A stretch of DNA of 64,000 bases from the NCBI RefSeq assembly GCF_030867095.1, contig NC_081827.1, positions 212,531,310-212,595,309 on the forward strand, written 5' to 3'. Below, one piece after another: positions 46,857 through 58,771 of the stretch. The notes under the pieces are model-generated. The model was given only the letters and a program-made list of their open reading frames with translations. It ran no database searches and was not told the DNA's origin. Position numbers and translations under genes: made by a program. Source of the stretch: Alligator mississippiensis. Lineage: Eukaryota; Chordata; Crocodylia; Alligatoridae. How positions within the stretch are numbered: position 1 is the first letter of the stretch; the number at the start of each line of letters is the position of its first letter.

Positions 46857-46864
46857 TCTTAAAG

Positions 46865-47403
46865 ACTCCTCCCCTTTCAGTGTTATTCTGGCTCTTGTCT
46901 TTGCTTTTCCAGGTGCCTATAGTAGCTGAAGAATTTGTATCCCAAAGAATAAGTTCTGTATATGTCAGCTTCTGATTTGCTGGATGTAAGATGGTTTAGC
47001 AAATCTTTGCCTTCAGAAAGGATGTTTTATACAACTTCCTTCCTTCCTGCAGTCCCTGGTTAGGGAGATATGGTTATGGTAACATAAGATATTACCCCGC
47101 CTTGCATGAAACATTTCCTCTTTTCTCGGACCAACTCTCCCCTGCAAGCTGCTGTAAGAACAGAGCACTATCATATCTGCTAACTTGAACGGCAAAAATC
47201 ATGTATTATTATTTGTTTTAGTTGTGTTGACTTTGAAGGGCTAAGGCAAGGCCTGTTTCAGTTCCTTTTTATTAAGCTTTCGAATAGCTACAGCAGTGCA
47301 AAGTCATTGAAGGTGGAAGGGTTTCAGTGGGGTCACTGTGGGCCAGGTGCAGAACTAAGATTTTGAAAAGGGCATGTACCATGCAGATGGTGTGGTGCCT
47401 TAC
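46865..47403. other. Probable METTL8 intron 1, unannotated part
   Basis: AT-rich DNA with no feature that I can support. Confidence 0.4.
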
Positions 47404-47813
47404 CAGGGATGTCCAACTCATTTGGTCCTGCAGGCTGGATCTGGACCACGACCCATCTCTAGTACCAGGTTGATGGCTTTGGCACTGCTGCTGGAGTTAC
47501 TGCAAAACCCAAGGGGTGAATGCTGCTGCTGTTCACCTGCCACCAATTTTCATCACCAGTGGCAACTGAAGACCCCAAATTTGGCAGTGACCAGTGGAGT
47601 GAGGAGAAGGTGGTACAATATTCATGCCCTGGGTCCTTGAGCTACACCAGTGCAGCAGGTCTGGCAGCCATGCTGACAAGCTCCCTGTGTGCCATACAGT
47701 CAAAGGAGGTACAGCTCCACCACTACATGCCCCTGGATCTACCCCTGTTGTGGGCTGTGCCTGCAGCACCTTCTGTAATAAGGCATGAGGAAAGATTTGA
47801 GTTGGCATCTCAG
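47404..47813. mobile_element. Probable hAT MITE
   Basis: The left end CAGGGATGTCCAACTCATTT and the complemented right end CTGAGATGCCAACTCAAATC look like diverged inverted termini of the TGTCCAACTC family (compare 37462). No target duplication is visible, so the right border is tentative. Confidence 0.5.
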
Positions 47814-49900
47814 ACCCCATGCTGACTTTGCACAACTTGTCCTTTTAGTAGTAGTTTAGAAACATTCGATCAGAACTTCTTTGAGAAACAATGAGTGTGG
47901 AACTCCACAGTGCCAATGCTAGAGTCAGTTTTCAGAGTAGAGTCACACTGTCTGTCCTTTTCAATTTTGTCTGGCAGTAGTACAGTAATGGTGCCTGCCT
48001 TTTCTCACTTCGTAGCATGGCCTTTTCCCTGACTCTTGGAGAAGCACTTAATTCATAGCTTCTTTTCCTCATTATTAAGCATTTGTGACAAACTTCCCCT
48101 TAGAGTCCATTGAGTCTACTCTCTTCTGACCTCTAAGGATTCCCAGAACTCTTGTTTCCTCTCATATGGTTCTACACCATTTTCACTTTCCTTTTCCAAA
48201 TTCCTGTGCTACTTTATTACACAAGCTGCAAAGCCCTCAATTTCATTCTAAATAATCTGTTTTATTTTCTAATGTCTTTATTTCATTTTTGCATTGTTTC
48301 TCAGATGTATAAACTGTCACTTTCTGATTTATCCTCACAAGAGGTTAATGACTTCTTCATATTGTCTATTTTATGAACGGATCTCAGGGAAGCTCTAACA
48401 GTCATAATCTTCTGACTTAGCTCAAAACAGTATCAATGAGTCTATCTGGATCCATTCTTTTCTGGTTTTGTTTTCAACTATTCACAGGTTATGTCCAGAC
48501 TTCAGACTCACTGGTATTCAAATATTAAGGAACTTAACTGTCAGCAAACCCATAGTATTTGCTACTGTACTATCCTATCCATGAATTATTCTTCCACTTT
48601 GTGTCCACCAGTGCCCTTTACCATTTGTAGCGGTTTTATGTAATTTTTTTGGGGGGTCTCTGTAGCAGTTGAGCAATAATAAAATAGTACAGCATGTGCT
48701 TCACAGACAGGTTGTAAGGATTGATTTGTTAATGTTTGTGTAGTGTTTGAATTTATAAGCATTAAGTACTGTAGTAGTATACTTCAGGAAGGTCAGTATT
48801 TTCAGAATACCTTTTTTTATAAAATGGCAACAGGCACAGTACATGTTATTGTGTGTGTGTGTGTGCGTACACTTCACTCCCCTTTGTAAAAATGATTGTG
48901 TCTCCCAAAGTGGGTCCAGTAATAATTGTAAATGGAATGATATGCTAACAGTCAGCTAGTAAATGACAAATTATGGCTGCCATGCCAGTTTATTGGAAGG
49001 ATTTTCAGTTAAAAGAATCCTTAATTTTCATCTAGTACCTGTTTCAGAGCTGGTGCTCCTCAGGGTTTATTACTTGATGCTGAGTGGGTATAGATAGCAT
49101 ATCCTGGTGTGCTCATCTGTGATTCTAATAGTCAAAACTGAGAAGTTTCCTTTACTGTATGATAGAAACACCTTTTCTCTTCCCTGTCCTGTCTTCCCTA
49201 CAAATCAAGTTCCAGCCATGTAGAGGCCCTTAACTTCAGTTTAAATTAAAAAAAAATATTTCCAGACCAATCAGCGGTTTACACAGAATGGCTGCTCTGT
49301 GTTTTTGCCTTCAGAAAGTGCAGCCTACAGTGAAAGTGCAGCAATATTATTTTTGCAAAGGTTCTCTTCCGTTAGTGCTGTGCTGAGGCAGAGAGAGACA
49401 ACCTGTGGTGGTTGAGATGACAATTAAAAGTAGAGCATTATACCACTAAACTAAAAGCTTTGAACACATCACTCCCTGGGAAGGAAGGCTTCCACTCTAC
49501 TTCTAGCATGCAGTTAATCAGCAGGTTATTTCTTTAGTGTTTTGCTGGATAAATAATTTTGTTCCTGCAAAGTTTAGAGATTTTTTAATGTAAAATCAGT
49601 GGGAGTTAATTTTATGAAGGATAGAGGGGCTTTCAAGCATTGGCCAGATTATTATTGTTATTATGATCAATCAAGCATATATAGCTCTTTTGCTTATTCT
49701 TGAATATGGCTCTGTACCAGTAGTCAATTCCTAATTCTTTTAGACAACAACATTTCCTGCTGTCAATTCCACAGGGCGAAGAAATCTGGCAGAGAGAAAG
49801 GATGGTTACTTGTTTTAAGAGTTCATTAACAAAATTAATTAAAGAAGCAATTGAGCAATGAGTCACTTTTGGAAATAGGATTTAGGCTCCCAAGCCTAGT
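47814..49900. other. Probable METTL8 intron 1, unannotated part
   Basis: About 2 kb of AT-rich DNA with one short GT repeat (48851-48865). No exon or repeat boundary is supported. Confidence 0.45.
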
Positions 49901-51075
49901 TTCATAGTTCGTAGGGTCGGAAGGGACCTGAGCAGATCATCAAGTCCGACCCCCTGCCATGGCAGGAAAAAGTACTGGGGTCAAACGACCCCAGCAAGGT
50001 GTTCATCCAACCTCCTCTTAAAGACCCCCAGGGTAGGAACCAGCACCACTTCACTTGGAAGTTGGTTCCAGATCCTAGTCGCCCTGACTGTGAAGTAGCG
50101 CCTCCTGATGTCTAGCCTGAATCTACCCTCTGCCAGCTTGTGACCATTATTTTTTGTCACTTCTGGTAGTGCTCGGGGGAACAGGGACTGCCCCAATGCC
50201 TGCTGGTCCCCCCTAACTAGTTTGTAACAGGCCACTAGATCCCCCCTCAGCCTTCTCTTGCGGAGGCTGAACAGGTTCAGGTCCCTTAGCCTCTCTTCGT
50301 AGGGCCTGCCCTGCTGCCCCCTGATCATGCAAGTGGCCCTCCTCTGGACCCGCTCCAAGTTGTCCACATCCCTCCTGAAGTGCAGCACCCAGAACTGGAT
50401 GCAGTACTCCAACTGCGGCCTGACCAGTGCCGCATAGAGGGGGAGGATCACCCCCTTAGACCTGCTCGAGGTGCATCTGTGGATGCATGACAAGGTGTGG
50501 TTGGCCTTCCTGACTGCGTCCCCACACTGCCAGCCCATGTTCATTTTGGCATCAATAATGATTCCAAGATCCTTTTCTGCCTCTGCACTGACAAGAAGGG
50601 AGTTCCCCAGCCTGTAGGTCTGCTGCTGGTTCTTCCTCCCCAGGTTCAGTACCTTGCACTTATCAGTGTTGGAACCCATCCTATTCTCATCCGCCCACCC
50701 CTGTAACCTGTCTAGGTCTGATTGCAGCCTATTCCTCCCTTCTAGCATGCCCGCATCCCCCCACATCTTAGTGTCGTCAGCAAATTTGAACAGGGTACTT
50801 TTTACCCCCTCGTCCGAGTTACTGATGAAGATGTTGAACAGTGCAGGTCTGAGGACCGAGCCCTGGGGGACCCCACTGCCCACATCCCTCCAGGTCGAAA
50901 ATGACCCATCCACCACCACTCTCTGGGTGCGGTCCTCCAGCCAGTTAGCGACCCATTTGACTGTGTAGGTGTCAACGCCACAAGTTTTTTAATGAGAATT
51001 AGTCTCCAAATTTTTTAATGAGAATAGAGTGAGAGGAAGTGTTGAAGGCCTTCCTGAAGACACTTTTATAACTTT
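49901..51075 (-). mobile_element. CR1 LINE with reverse transcriptase, intact 312-codon frame
   Basis: On the minus strand an unbroken frame (50919-49981) includes the reverse transcriptase boxes GVPQGSVLRPALFNIF and FADDTKMWGD, followed by CKVLNLGRKN, LVRPQLEYCIQFWVLHFRRD, LRGDLVACYKLVRGDQQALG and [16 protein letters not shown]. Upstream, 50920-51075 still encodes CR1 sequence (VKWVANWLEDRTQRV and, in a shifted part, RKAFNTSSHSIL). The 3' UTR ends GGTCCCTTCCGACCCTACGA then ACTATGAA. The open frame suggests a recent copy. In FADD, F replaces the common Y, as in many CR1 elements. Confidence 0.95.
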
Positions 51076-51561
51076 TACCCTAAAATGCCCATTAACTACA
51101 TCATCAGTAGATCCACCAGTTTATCAGAGCTTTCTTTGTCTCCAGGGATTTTCTCTGCATTATCACCGCATTCAGAACTCAAACTTTACTTGTCTGTCCC
51201 AAGTATCCTTATGTTGTTTGTTCAGTATCGTTGTTCAGATTTGACCAATGAACCAACTACAGATTATCATGCAAAGGTCAAATTCATACAAAATCCCAGT
51301 GTTTAGCCTGCTACTTATGCCAGATAATTTTAGTCTCCTGATTATACACCCCATCTGTGCATCTTTTCATGCTCTTAATTAGATATTTAGAAAACCAACC
51401 AAAACTATTTGACTAGCCTAGCAGCTGAATCTTTGCATTTTATGCTGAACATAAAATACATAAAAATCAACCTTAACAGAGAAATTGCAGGGCCTGGATT
51501 CAGGCTTTTTTCAGGTAAGTGAAGGAGGAACTAATTTTTAAATAGTTTGTAATGTCACCAT

Positions 51562-52885
51562 CAAGGATCCTGGTTTTCTCTGTTTAAAAATTGTAAATTC
51601 TCTCATAAAACCACAAATTCTCTGATAAAAAACACAAATTTGCGATTAAAATGAGACGCCACTATATATAGGAATCAATTGAACACAGTGTTTTATTCAT
51701 ATATTTACAATTTTAAAGCAATTTGGAAGCCTAACATGCCTCAATCACTATAATAAAATAAATTCTAAATACCTATAAAATTTGGTATTTGATTTTGGGT
51801 TTTTTATCATGGAAAATCAGAGTCCCCCCTGCCCCCTTCACTCATCAGGATGCAAGGTCCAGGCCTCTCACTCCCCAGTCATAGGCCCTTGGCCTGCTGG
51901 TGCCCCTCACTCTGCAACCACAGCCCCTGCCCCCCCCAGCCCTGCTGGTGCCCCTCACCCCCCACACACAACTCCCTGCCCCCCCTAGCTCTTCTCCTCA
52001 GCTGCCGGGGCTATGGGACCAGGGACCTGGGTCTGCAGCCCCCTGCCCTCTGCAGCAGCGCCCAAGCCCAGGTTGCCACCTGCCGGAGGGCAGCAACTGC
52101 TGCAGCAGAGCAGAGTGCAGAGCCCGGCTCCCCCTTCCCCGTAGGCAGCATGGTCAGAGCGGAGCCCATCAGGAGGTGGGGCAGGAGTGGGCTGGCCACT
52201 GCAGGCTCAGGCTTCCTGCCCTGCTGCCCTGCCTCCAGGGCCTTCCTGGCCCAGTGGGCAGGACCCAGCATGACAGGGCAGAGTGGGGCCAGGCAGGGAA
52301 GCTCCTTGCCGCTACAAGCCCTGTGCTGCCCTGGCGAGGCTCCCCCTACCTGCAAGGGACACAGCTCTGCACTGGCAGCCCAGCTGCTGCTGGGCAGGTA
52401 GGGGGTGCCTCGTCAGGGTGGTGCAGGGCTTGCAGTGGCAAGGAGATTCTCCCCCTCCCCCCCTTTAGCCTTACTCTGCTCTGCCATGCCAGGTCCTGCT
52501 CACTGGGCCCTGGAGGCCCCAGGAGGAGGGCAGCAGGGTTGGGAGCCTGAGCCCACAGCAGGCAGCCCACATCCACCCCGCACAAATCTGGGGGACGTGC
52601 TCCCCCAGGAGTGCATGCAGCAACAGGGAACCAGCCCTACCCCCGCCCCTCTGGATGAGCCACCTGCGGCCCTGTCCTACGCCCTGCCAGGGCCCTACAG
52701 CCATGCATTCCAGTGCTGGGTCCCAAGCCCTATACACTGCCCCAGCCCTGCCCAACTCCCTTTCTCCCTCCCTGTGGGGGGCCTCAATTCCCACCCCCCA
52801 GACTCACCTGCAGGAGTTACTCTCCAGGCTGCCTGGCATGTGTGCATGTGCATATATGCACATGGCACCCCGTGCCCCAAATTGA
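51562..52885. mobile_element. DNA-type repeat, family B copy 1 (GGATCCTG start, GC-rich interior)
   Basis: The first 300 bases (AAGGATCCTGGTTTTCTCTG, GATTAAAATGAGACGCCACT, ATTTTGGGTTTTTTATCA) match 58772-59090 closely. A GC-rich interior follows, with 2-3 copies of a minisatellite unit containing CTGGTGCCCCTCAC. The right part (CTCCAGGCTGCCTGGCATG at about 52824) resembles the right half of the 20166/57590 family. The right end is uncertain. Long frames here (51900-52550, 52405-53259) are composition artefacts. Confidence 0.6.
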
Positions 52886-54925
52886 CTAAACATTTTGGTT
52901 TGGTGTTTGTCAGTTGTGGGGGAGGGTTGTCTTTTTTGAGAAAGCATTCATTTCACCTTGTTGTAAATTCAACATTATGCAGCAATTGTTGGTTTATATT
53001 AATTTTTAATTTTAGCAGCAATATAAAATGTAACTCTGTATGTGCAGTCCTCATACTGATAACTGAGTGTGCAGGCCTGGCTACACATTTTGCTGATGAT
53101 GCTAGTATACAAGCCAGCTATTTGATTGTAAATGAAATAGCCAGTCTTAATCCTGCAGAAGTCTTACACGCATTCTTAGCTTTTTTGCATGTACATAGTG
53201 CCAGTGGAATCAATATGACAGCTCATGCACGAGCTTTTGCAGAATCAGAGCCTAAATAATTTTACTCTGGAAGTTTTATCGTAAATTCGAATGACTGTTT
53301 CAGTTACCCAAATGTGTGTTGCCAAACAACGTCATAATTAACTGATCAGCATTAGAAATATAATGTTGATCTAAGAAATAATTCTGCTATATGATTACAT
53401 GCTACATTTTACCATGTAAAATTGCATGCAATAAGGAACACCTGGACTGGCAAAAATACTAATACACTGAAGGTATAATAGTCCTGATGTACCAGTAGTT
53501 TCATTAAACATTGGCAACCAACAGGTCAGTATATTTTTAAACCTTCAAAAACAGAAAATGAAATACCTTCTCTCTTTTTTAAAGACTTAGAATGAATAAA
53601 CAATACTGTTAATATGTGACATTCAAAAGTGCACCTTTTAATCGGGAGCAGTTCAGTTAACTGAATTGATTCATTTACACAACTTTGTGTGGCTGTATAT
53701 ATGTGTCTAAATGGGTTTTTTTGGTTCTAGTACAAGATGTCTGGTCAGACAGTGATTACTACTTTCCTCCCTCTAAGGATAAAAATCTTCACTTCTTCAG
53801 CAGGTTCGCACAGAGTGTTTTACAAAATGTCTATATTTAAATAGTGCTTATTTCTTTGTGATTGCATTTTGTATTCCCAGTGCATCACATTTATATGCAC
53901 ACTTTGTGTAGAGGGAGCACTCTAAAAATAATGACTGTTAGTAGCGTTTTCAGTCATATGCAGAGCATTTGAAGGAAAAAAAAGAACAAAAGCACATCAG
54001 GGTAAAAGTAGTAGGTAGAGCATTTCATTTTACTTTTCTCCTAAAAAGAGCTTGTGTTAACCAGAACATGCCAAAAACAAGAAGACAGAGTGCTAGTAAT
54101 AGCTGCAGCACACTTGTGATCTTTCTTTATTGGACAGGTTTGAATAGATTCAGTCTCACCATTTTTTAGTAATGTAAGAATGCAGAGATGCAAGGCAGAA
54201 TCATATGTTTAACAGAAAAATCTCAAGCATGTTATAATTCACGTGAATGCAGAATTAAATTTACAAATATTCACTTAAGTGGAAATATTGAATACAAAAT
54301 ACAACGTTACACAGGAGAAATTTTGGAAAGGTCTCTGGTGTATATTATATATAAATGCTTCTCTGAATCTTTCACTTTCTAATCGAAAAAGTGAAACCAC
54401 GTTATCAGCTTTAGAATGAAATCCTTTGAAAATCATAACCCAGTGAGTGGGATAAAATGTCAAACAGAATATCAATGTATTCTCACTACAACAAATAGCT
54501 TCTTTTCTTTCTTCTTTGTAATATATTTTTAAAGGGATAGTGTCAAGGTAAAAATAAAATAATCTACATTCACAATAATATCATTTAACATTAGTCAGTT
54601 AAAATTAATGCATGCATTTATTGATTTAACATATATGGCTGTGTCTTCAGCTATTGCTTTCCGATAGGTACTTTAAAATGCAGTGGGTAATCTAACTATC
54701 AGCTTTTCTTCCCTCGCAGTGGTTTATTTTAGGTTGTGTGAATTTTCAGCACTCATGAGAGATATTACTATTTTAAAAAAACCAAACATTTTCATTTATG
54801 TAATTAAAAGGCAGATTATTAAAGCTCATATTACAAACAGACTACTTGATCAGATTTTCTTTTAAAGTGACATAACCAATTAGGTTTCAACGAAGTTATA
54901 ATTTCTCTTAATTGTGTTTTTACAG
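52886..54925. other. Probable METTL8 intron 1, unannotated part
   Basis: AT-rich DNA without any exon or repeat that I can support, up to the acceptor of the METTL8 exon. Confidence 0.45.
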
Positions 54926-55081
54926 GTCTCTCATCAAAATGAATTTCATTAAAAGATTTTCTGCTTCATATCTGAGGAAAAGCAAGATGCAGCAAAGATG
55001 CCAGAGTACCAAATGACCAACCATTCCACTTGGGTCACGGATTTTAACTGATCCTACTAAAGTTTTTTAACATAACATTTG
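54926..55081 (+). pseudogene. METTL8: METTL8 first coding exon, with two in-frame stops
   Basis: METTL8 makes 3-methylcytidine at position 32 of some mitochondrial tRNAs, and its N-terminus is the mitochondrial targeting signal. After the acceptor TTTTTACAG the ATG at 54939 opens MNFIKRFSASYLRKSKMQQR then CQSTK, similar to mammalian MN.I.......LR.GK..HRCQS. In the same frame follow IPLGSRILTDPTKVF and HNIW, clearly the METTL8 block PLGSRILTDPAKVFEHNMW. TGA at 55014-55016 and TAA at 55068-55070 interrupt it; the TAA stands where mammals have Glu. The donor TTG|GTAAGT and phase 2 are right for joining the next exon. Either the exon is dead, translation starts downstream, or the assembly is wrong. 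Similarity is from memory, not a search. Confidence 0.85.
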
Positions 55082-55179
55082 GTAAGTTGCCTCTTCAAGC
55101 TTGATGTTGTGTGCAAAAATTAAGCACTACACCCACCCTGGGTGCCAGTCTTATCCCTTCCTTCTTCATTCTGGCAAAA

Positions 55180-55398
55180 AATTGCTGATAAGATGCCTTA
55201 AAGTTCCATACAAGAGGTGTACTGCTTAATCTGTTTATTAAAGAGCTAGAAAGGGTGATTAGTATCAAGGTGGCAACATTTGCAGGTAGCACAAAATTAT
55301 TCAGGTTAATTGGGAATAGAGAGGACGTCAAAGAAATTCAGTGAAACCTGAACAATCTTGGTGAATGTGCAACACAAAGGCAAATGAAATTCAGTACA
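55180..55398 (+). mobile_element. CR1/L3-type LINE fragment, reverse transcriptase region
   Basis: Plus-strand translation gives RT-like words (VLFKELERV-like, VATFAG, RLIGNREDVKEIQ, NLGECATQRQMKFS), the region around and after the FADD box of CR1. The Tigger-like piece at 55399 interrupts it. Decayed. Confidence 0.6.
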
Positions 55399-55553
55399 AG
55401 CGACCCTCACCATTCGCGGGGGATACGTTCTTGTATTCCCTGCAAATGGTGAAATCCATGAATAAGGCACTGTGTACATGAACACAGTGCCCCTGGTGGC
55501 TGTAGCTGGGGGGAGGCATGGCTCTGGAGGCGTTGCAGCCAGCAAAGCCTAGA
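55399..55553. mobile_element. Tigger-like MITE fragment (reversed relative of 26986)
   Basis: GCGACCCTCACCATTCGCGG, GGATACGTTCTTGTATTCCC and GCAAATGGTGAAATCC match the right side of the 26986-27276 element in reverse orientation, including its palindrome. The other end is missing. Confidence 0.75.
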
Positions 55554-55559
55554 AATACC

Positions 55560-55800
55560 CATAGTAGAACATAGGCATAGCTATGCATCCCTGACTAGTG
55601 GCTGTGTAACTTTCATCTTGAACACCTCTAGTGATGAAGAGTCTACAACTTCCCTAGACAGTCTATTCCACTACCTCACTATTCTAACAGATGGGAAATT
55701 CAAAACTGATAAAAAGAAATTCATTCTTTACAATATGCAATTCACCCTTGGAATTTATCATTACTGGTTGAGGCTAAGATCGTAACAAGTTTTACAAGGA
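55560..55800 (-). mobile_element. CR1-type LINE 3' coding fragment
   Basis: On the minus strand, text such as GGAATAGACTGTCTAGGGAA and GTTGTAGACTCTTCATCACT (55655-55630) matches the CR1 region coding LPREVV...DSSSL. Decayed and short. Confidence 0.6.
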
Positions 55801-56479
55801 ATTGGACATTTCCATTGGTAGCGAGTTTATCTGATCATTACAGATTGTGTCAAAAGAAACACTGAAAAGGGTATTAACCATCATGCTTCCAGGTTTAAGT
55901 CAGGTTTAAGCCAATCTCTAAATATTGGAGATTAGAGTGAGACCTAACATTTTGGGCATGGAAGGAAGGTTCTCTCACATCTGCCTATTGCAAGGTTCTC
56001 CTGTCATCCTTTGAAGCATCTTGTGTGGACCTGTCAGAGGGAAGATATTGGGTTAGGGGACATAAGGTTTGTATATTTTAAAATCTGTTTGTCAGGTAAA
56101 TCTAGTCAGTTTTTTCAAATTGGTTGTAATAGAATTTTGGCAATAAATAAGTATACGCAATAGGTCATTTAAATAGGAAACACTGAGATCAGTCTCCACC
56201 AAAATATTAGCATGGGAATGTAAATATATACTTTGCAGGAAAAAATCTAAACTATATTGTTCTAAACCTTTTTTGGATCCTTTAGTAGCTGTGTGGAACA
56301 AGCAAGCTTTCCACTTGGGTAGGACCAAGCTGTGACTTCATTCATGTACCCATACATAACAAAAGGTGGTGGTATTTCAAAAGGGGAAACTTCACAGTTT
56401 AGAAGTTTATTAAATAATGAGATGTTTTGAAATATTTTTCTTTCTGTTGCTATGCTACGTTAATATATATATTGCATTA

Positions 56480-57360
56480 GTAGGAGTGTTGCCAGCAGAC
56501 TGAGGGAAGTGATTCTTCCCCTCTATTTGGCACTGTTGAGGCCACATCTGGAGTACTGTGTCCAGTTTTGGGCACTGCACTATGGAAAGGATGTGGATGA
56601 ATTGGAGAGAATCCAGTGGAGGGCAACAGAAAATATTAGGGGGCTGGAGTACATGACTCCTGAGGAGAGGCTGAGGGAACTGGGCTTATTGGGTGCCTAT
56701 ACATGTGCAGTGAGGCTGTAATTACAGCGCGTCAGAGCAGACTTGATTAATCAAGTGTGCTCGAGCGTGGTAATTACTGCGGTCCAGCAGACTCCAGTGT
56801 CACATGTATCAGCATCCCTGTGCAGAAAAATGGCAGCAGGGGCGCTTTAACGAAAGCTTTAAAGTGCCCTTACCATCATTTTTCAGCAAGGGGATGCTGA
56901 TACACGTGACGCTCTGGGGTCTTTAATTAAAGCGGCACTTGGAGCACCTCTCCTTCCCCCTCACTCCTGGAGCACCTATATAAATGCCCATTTAGACCAC
57001 AGAAGAGAAGACTGAGAGGGGATTTAACAGCAGCCTTCAACTACCAGAAGGAGGTGTTCAAAAAAGGATGGAGCTAGACTTTTCTCAGTGGTGGCAGATG
57101 ACAGAACAAGGAGCAATTATCTCAAGTTGCAGCAAGGGAAGTTTAGGTTAGATATTAGGAAAAAATTTCTTATGAGGAGGGGGTAGTAATGCACTGGAAG
57201 AAGTTACCGAGAGAGGTTGTGGAATCTCAATCGATGGAGGTTTTTAAGACAAAGCCTTGGCTGGGATGATCTAGTTGGGGATGGTCCTGCTTTGAGCATG
57301 GGGTTGGACTAGATGGACTTCCTGTGGTCCTTCCCAACCCTAATTGTCTATAATCCTATG
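56480..57360 (+). mobile_element. CR1 LINE 3' part, split by a MITE
   Basis: The left piece (56480-56690) encodes [20 protein letters not shown]-like sequence, [20 protein letters not shown] and EERLRELGL. The right piece (56991-57360) resumes with RRLRGDLTAAF-like sequence, then [16 protein letters not shown], and ends TTGGACTAGATGGACTTCCT, CCCAACCCTAATTGTC and TATAATCCTATG. The intervening 300 bases are a separate element. Subfamily as at 36511-36850. Confidence 0.88.
56691..56990. mobile_element. MITE inserted into a CR1, with strong internal palindrome
   Basis: Termini GGGTGCCTATACATGTGC and (complemented) TGGGCATTTATATAGGTGC are imperfect inverted repeats. Inside, 56799-56833 (GTCACATGTATCAGCATCCC...) pairs with 56873-56910 (...GGGATGCTGATACACGTGAC). 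The copy splits a CR1 reading frame, so it is younger than that CR1. The target duplication is unclear (TT or TTA), so the superfamily is not assigned. Confidence 0.75.
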
Positions 57361-57589
57361 GTTCATTTACTACTGTTAGTTAGTAAATATCCTTGCCTTA
57401 TCAGCTAAACTTGAGTGGGATTTATTGGTAGAGTTATGGGTCTTTGCTTAAAGTGTTTATTTTGCCTCCTATACATATATATGTCCCTAAATATTTGTTG
57501 TGTGATTTTTCCTGACTTAATAATGAATGATACAAAACAATGGTAAAAAATATGCTTCTCTTAAGATCTATATTCTGCTGATATAGATT

Positions 57590-58622
57590 TTTGTACCAAT
57601 AAAGATTTTTTGGGCCAATATCTATAGCTGATTATTGACCAGCCATATTGGCCGATACCAATCCAATTTCCAGTATGCAGCCTGGCAGCATCCAGCTGGT
57701 AAGTCTGTGGGGGAAATGGCATGGGTCTGGTAAGGGGCATTGGGGAGCAGATTGAGGCCCCTGTGGTGAAGAAGAGATTGGGGCTGGGGCAGGTACTGCC
57801 CAGCCAGGGCAGGACAGGGTGCTGGCACAGAGCTGATGGCTCATCCAGAGGTGTGGGGGGGAGTGGCTCCTGCTGCTGCATGCACCCCTGGGGGAGGCAT
57901 GGGGGGGCATGTGCCCCCCTGGATCTGTGCACAGGGTGAGAGTGGGCTGCCGCTGCACACTTGGGGCAGGGCTGCTCCAGCCTCTTCTGGACTTTTGTGC
58001 TTGGGCCAGGCAGGCAGGGCAGGTGGCAGTGGCACTGGGAGGGGGGACTACGGCAATGTTTGGGGTGGCTCTAGCCCCCTCGTAGCCCCCCTCCCAATGT
58101 TGCTGCCACCTGCCCCACCCCTTCCAGGCTTCCGAGCATAGCCTCTAGGAAGATGCTGGAGCACCCATGGCTCTAAGCATGTAGTGGGCAACCTGCCCTC
58201 ACCCCGCACACAGATCCAGGGGGCACGTGCCCCCATGCCTCCCCTGAGGGTGCGCACTGCTGTGAGAGGCCCCTTGCACTCCCTGGAAGAACCATGGCTC
58301 TGTCCCTCACCCTTCCCCAGCTGGGCAGTGCCTGCCACTACCCCATCCCCACTCCCTCCCTCACCGCGGGAGCCTTGATCTGTCCTCCCCATACCCCTTC
58401 CCCCTCATGCCCCTTCTGCCCCTCCAGACTTACCAGTCAGATGCTGCTCTCCAAGCTGCCAGGCTGCACTGCTGGGTACATGCATGCCGTGGCTGCACGC
58501 ATGCACACGGCATTTATTGGCAACATTATCAGCCACAGCCAAAAAAAGCCAGTTGCCAATAATGTCAATTTTCCTTTTATTGGTGCCAATACAATATGGA
58601 CCGATGTATCAGTGCACTTCTA
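57590..58622. mobile_element. Foldback DNA element, relative of the 20166 family
   Basis: The left part CCAATAAAGATTTTTTGGGC, CCAGCCATATTGGCCGATAC and CAATCCAATTTCCAGTATG, and the right end GATGTATCAGTGCACTTCTA, match the 20166-21047 element. Arms at about 57690-57880 and 58270-58460 are inverted relatives (GGGCAGTGCCTGCC, TTACCAGTCAGATGC). The left terminal bases are decayed. There is no transposase; frames such as 58048-58392 are artefacts of the GC-rich arms. Confidence 0.8.
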
Positions 58623-58771
58623 CAGCACTATGCCTGTTTTTTCATATTTGGAGGTATAGGGATGGTATAGCCTCATGATAACAGAAAAATTAATGGAAAC
58701 TGAGTAAAATAAACTCAGAATAGAATTGCCTGTATCTTACATCAAACATACTCAAACTCATGATATCATGA

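Noticed and set aside
52405-53259. 284-codon plus-strand open frame
   Set aside because: Its first half lies in a GC-rich repeat with long frames on both strands, its second half in AT-rich intron. There are no recognisable domains and no splice context.
52021-53259. The peptide word THFADD, like a LINE reverse transcriptase box, near 53085
   Set aside because: No neighbouring reverse transcriptase motifs are present in that frame, so it is probably coincidence.
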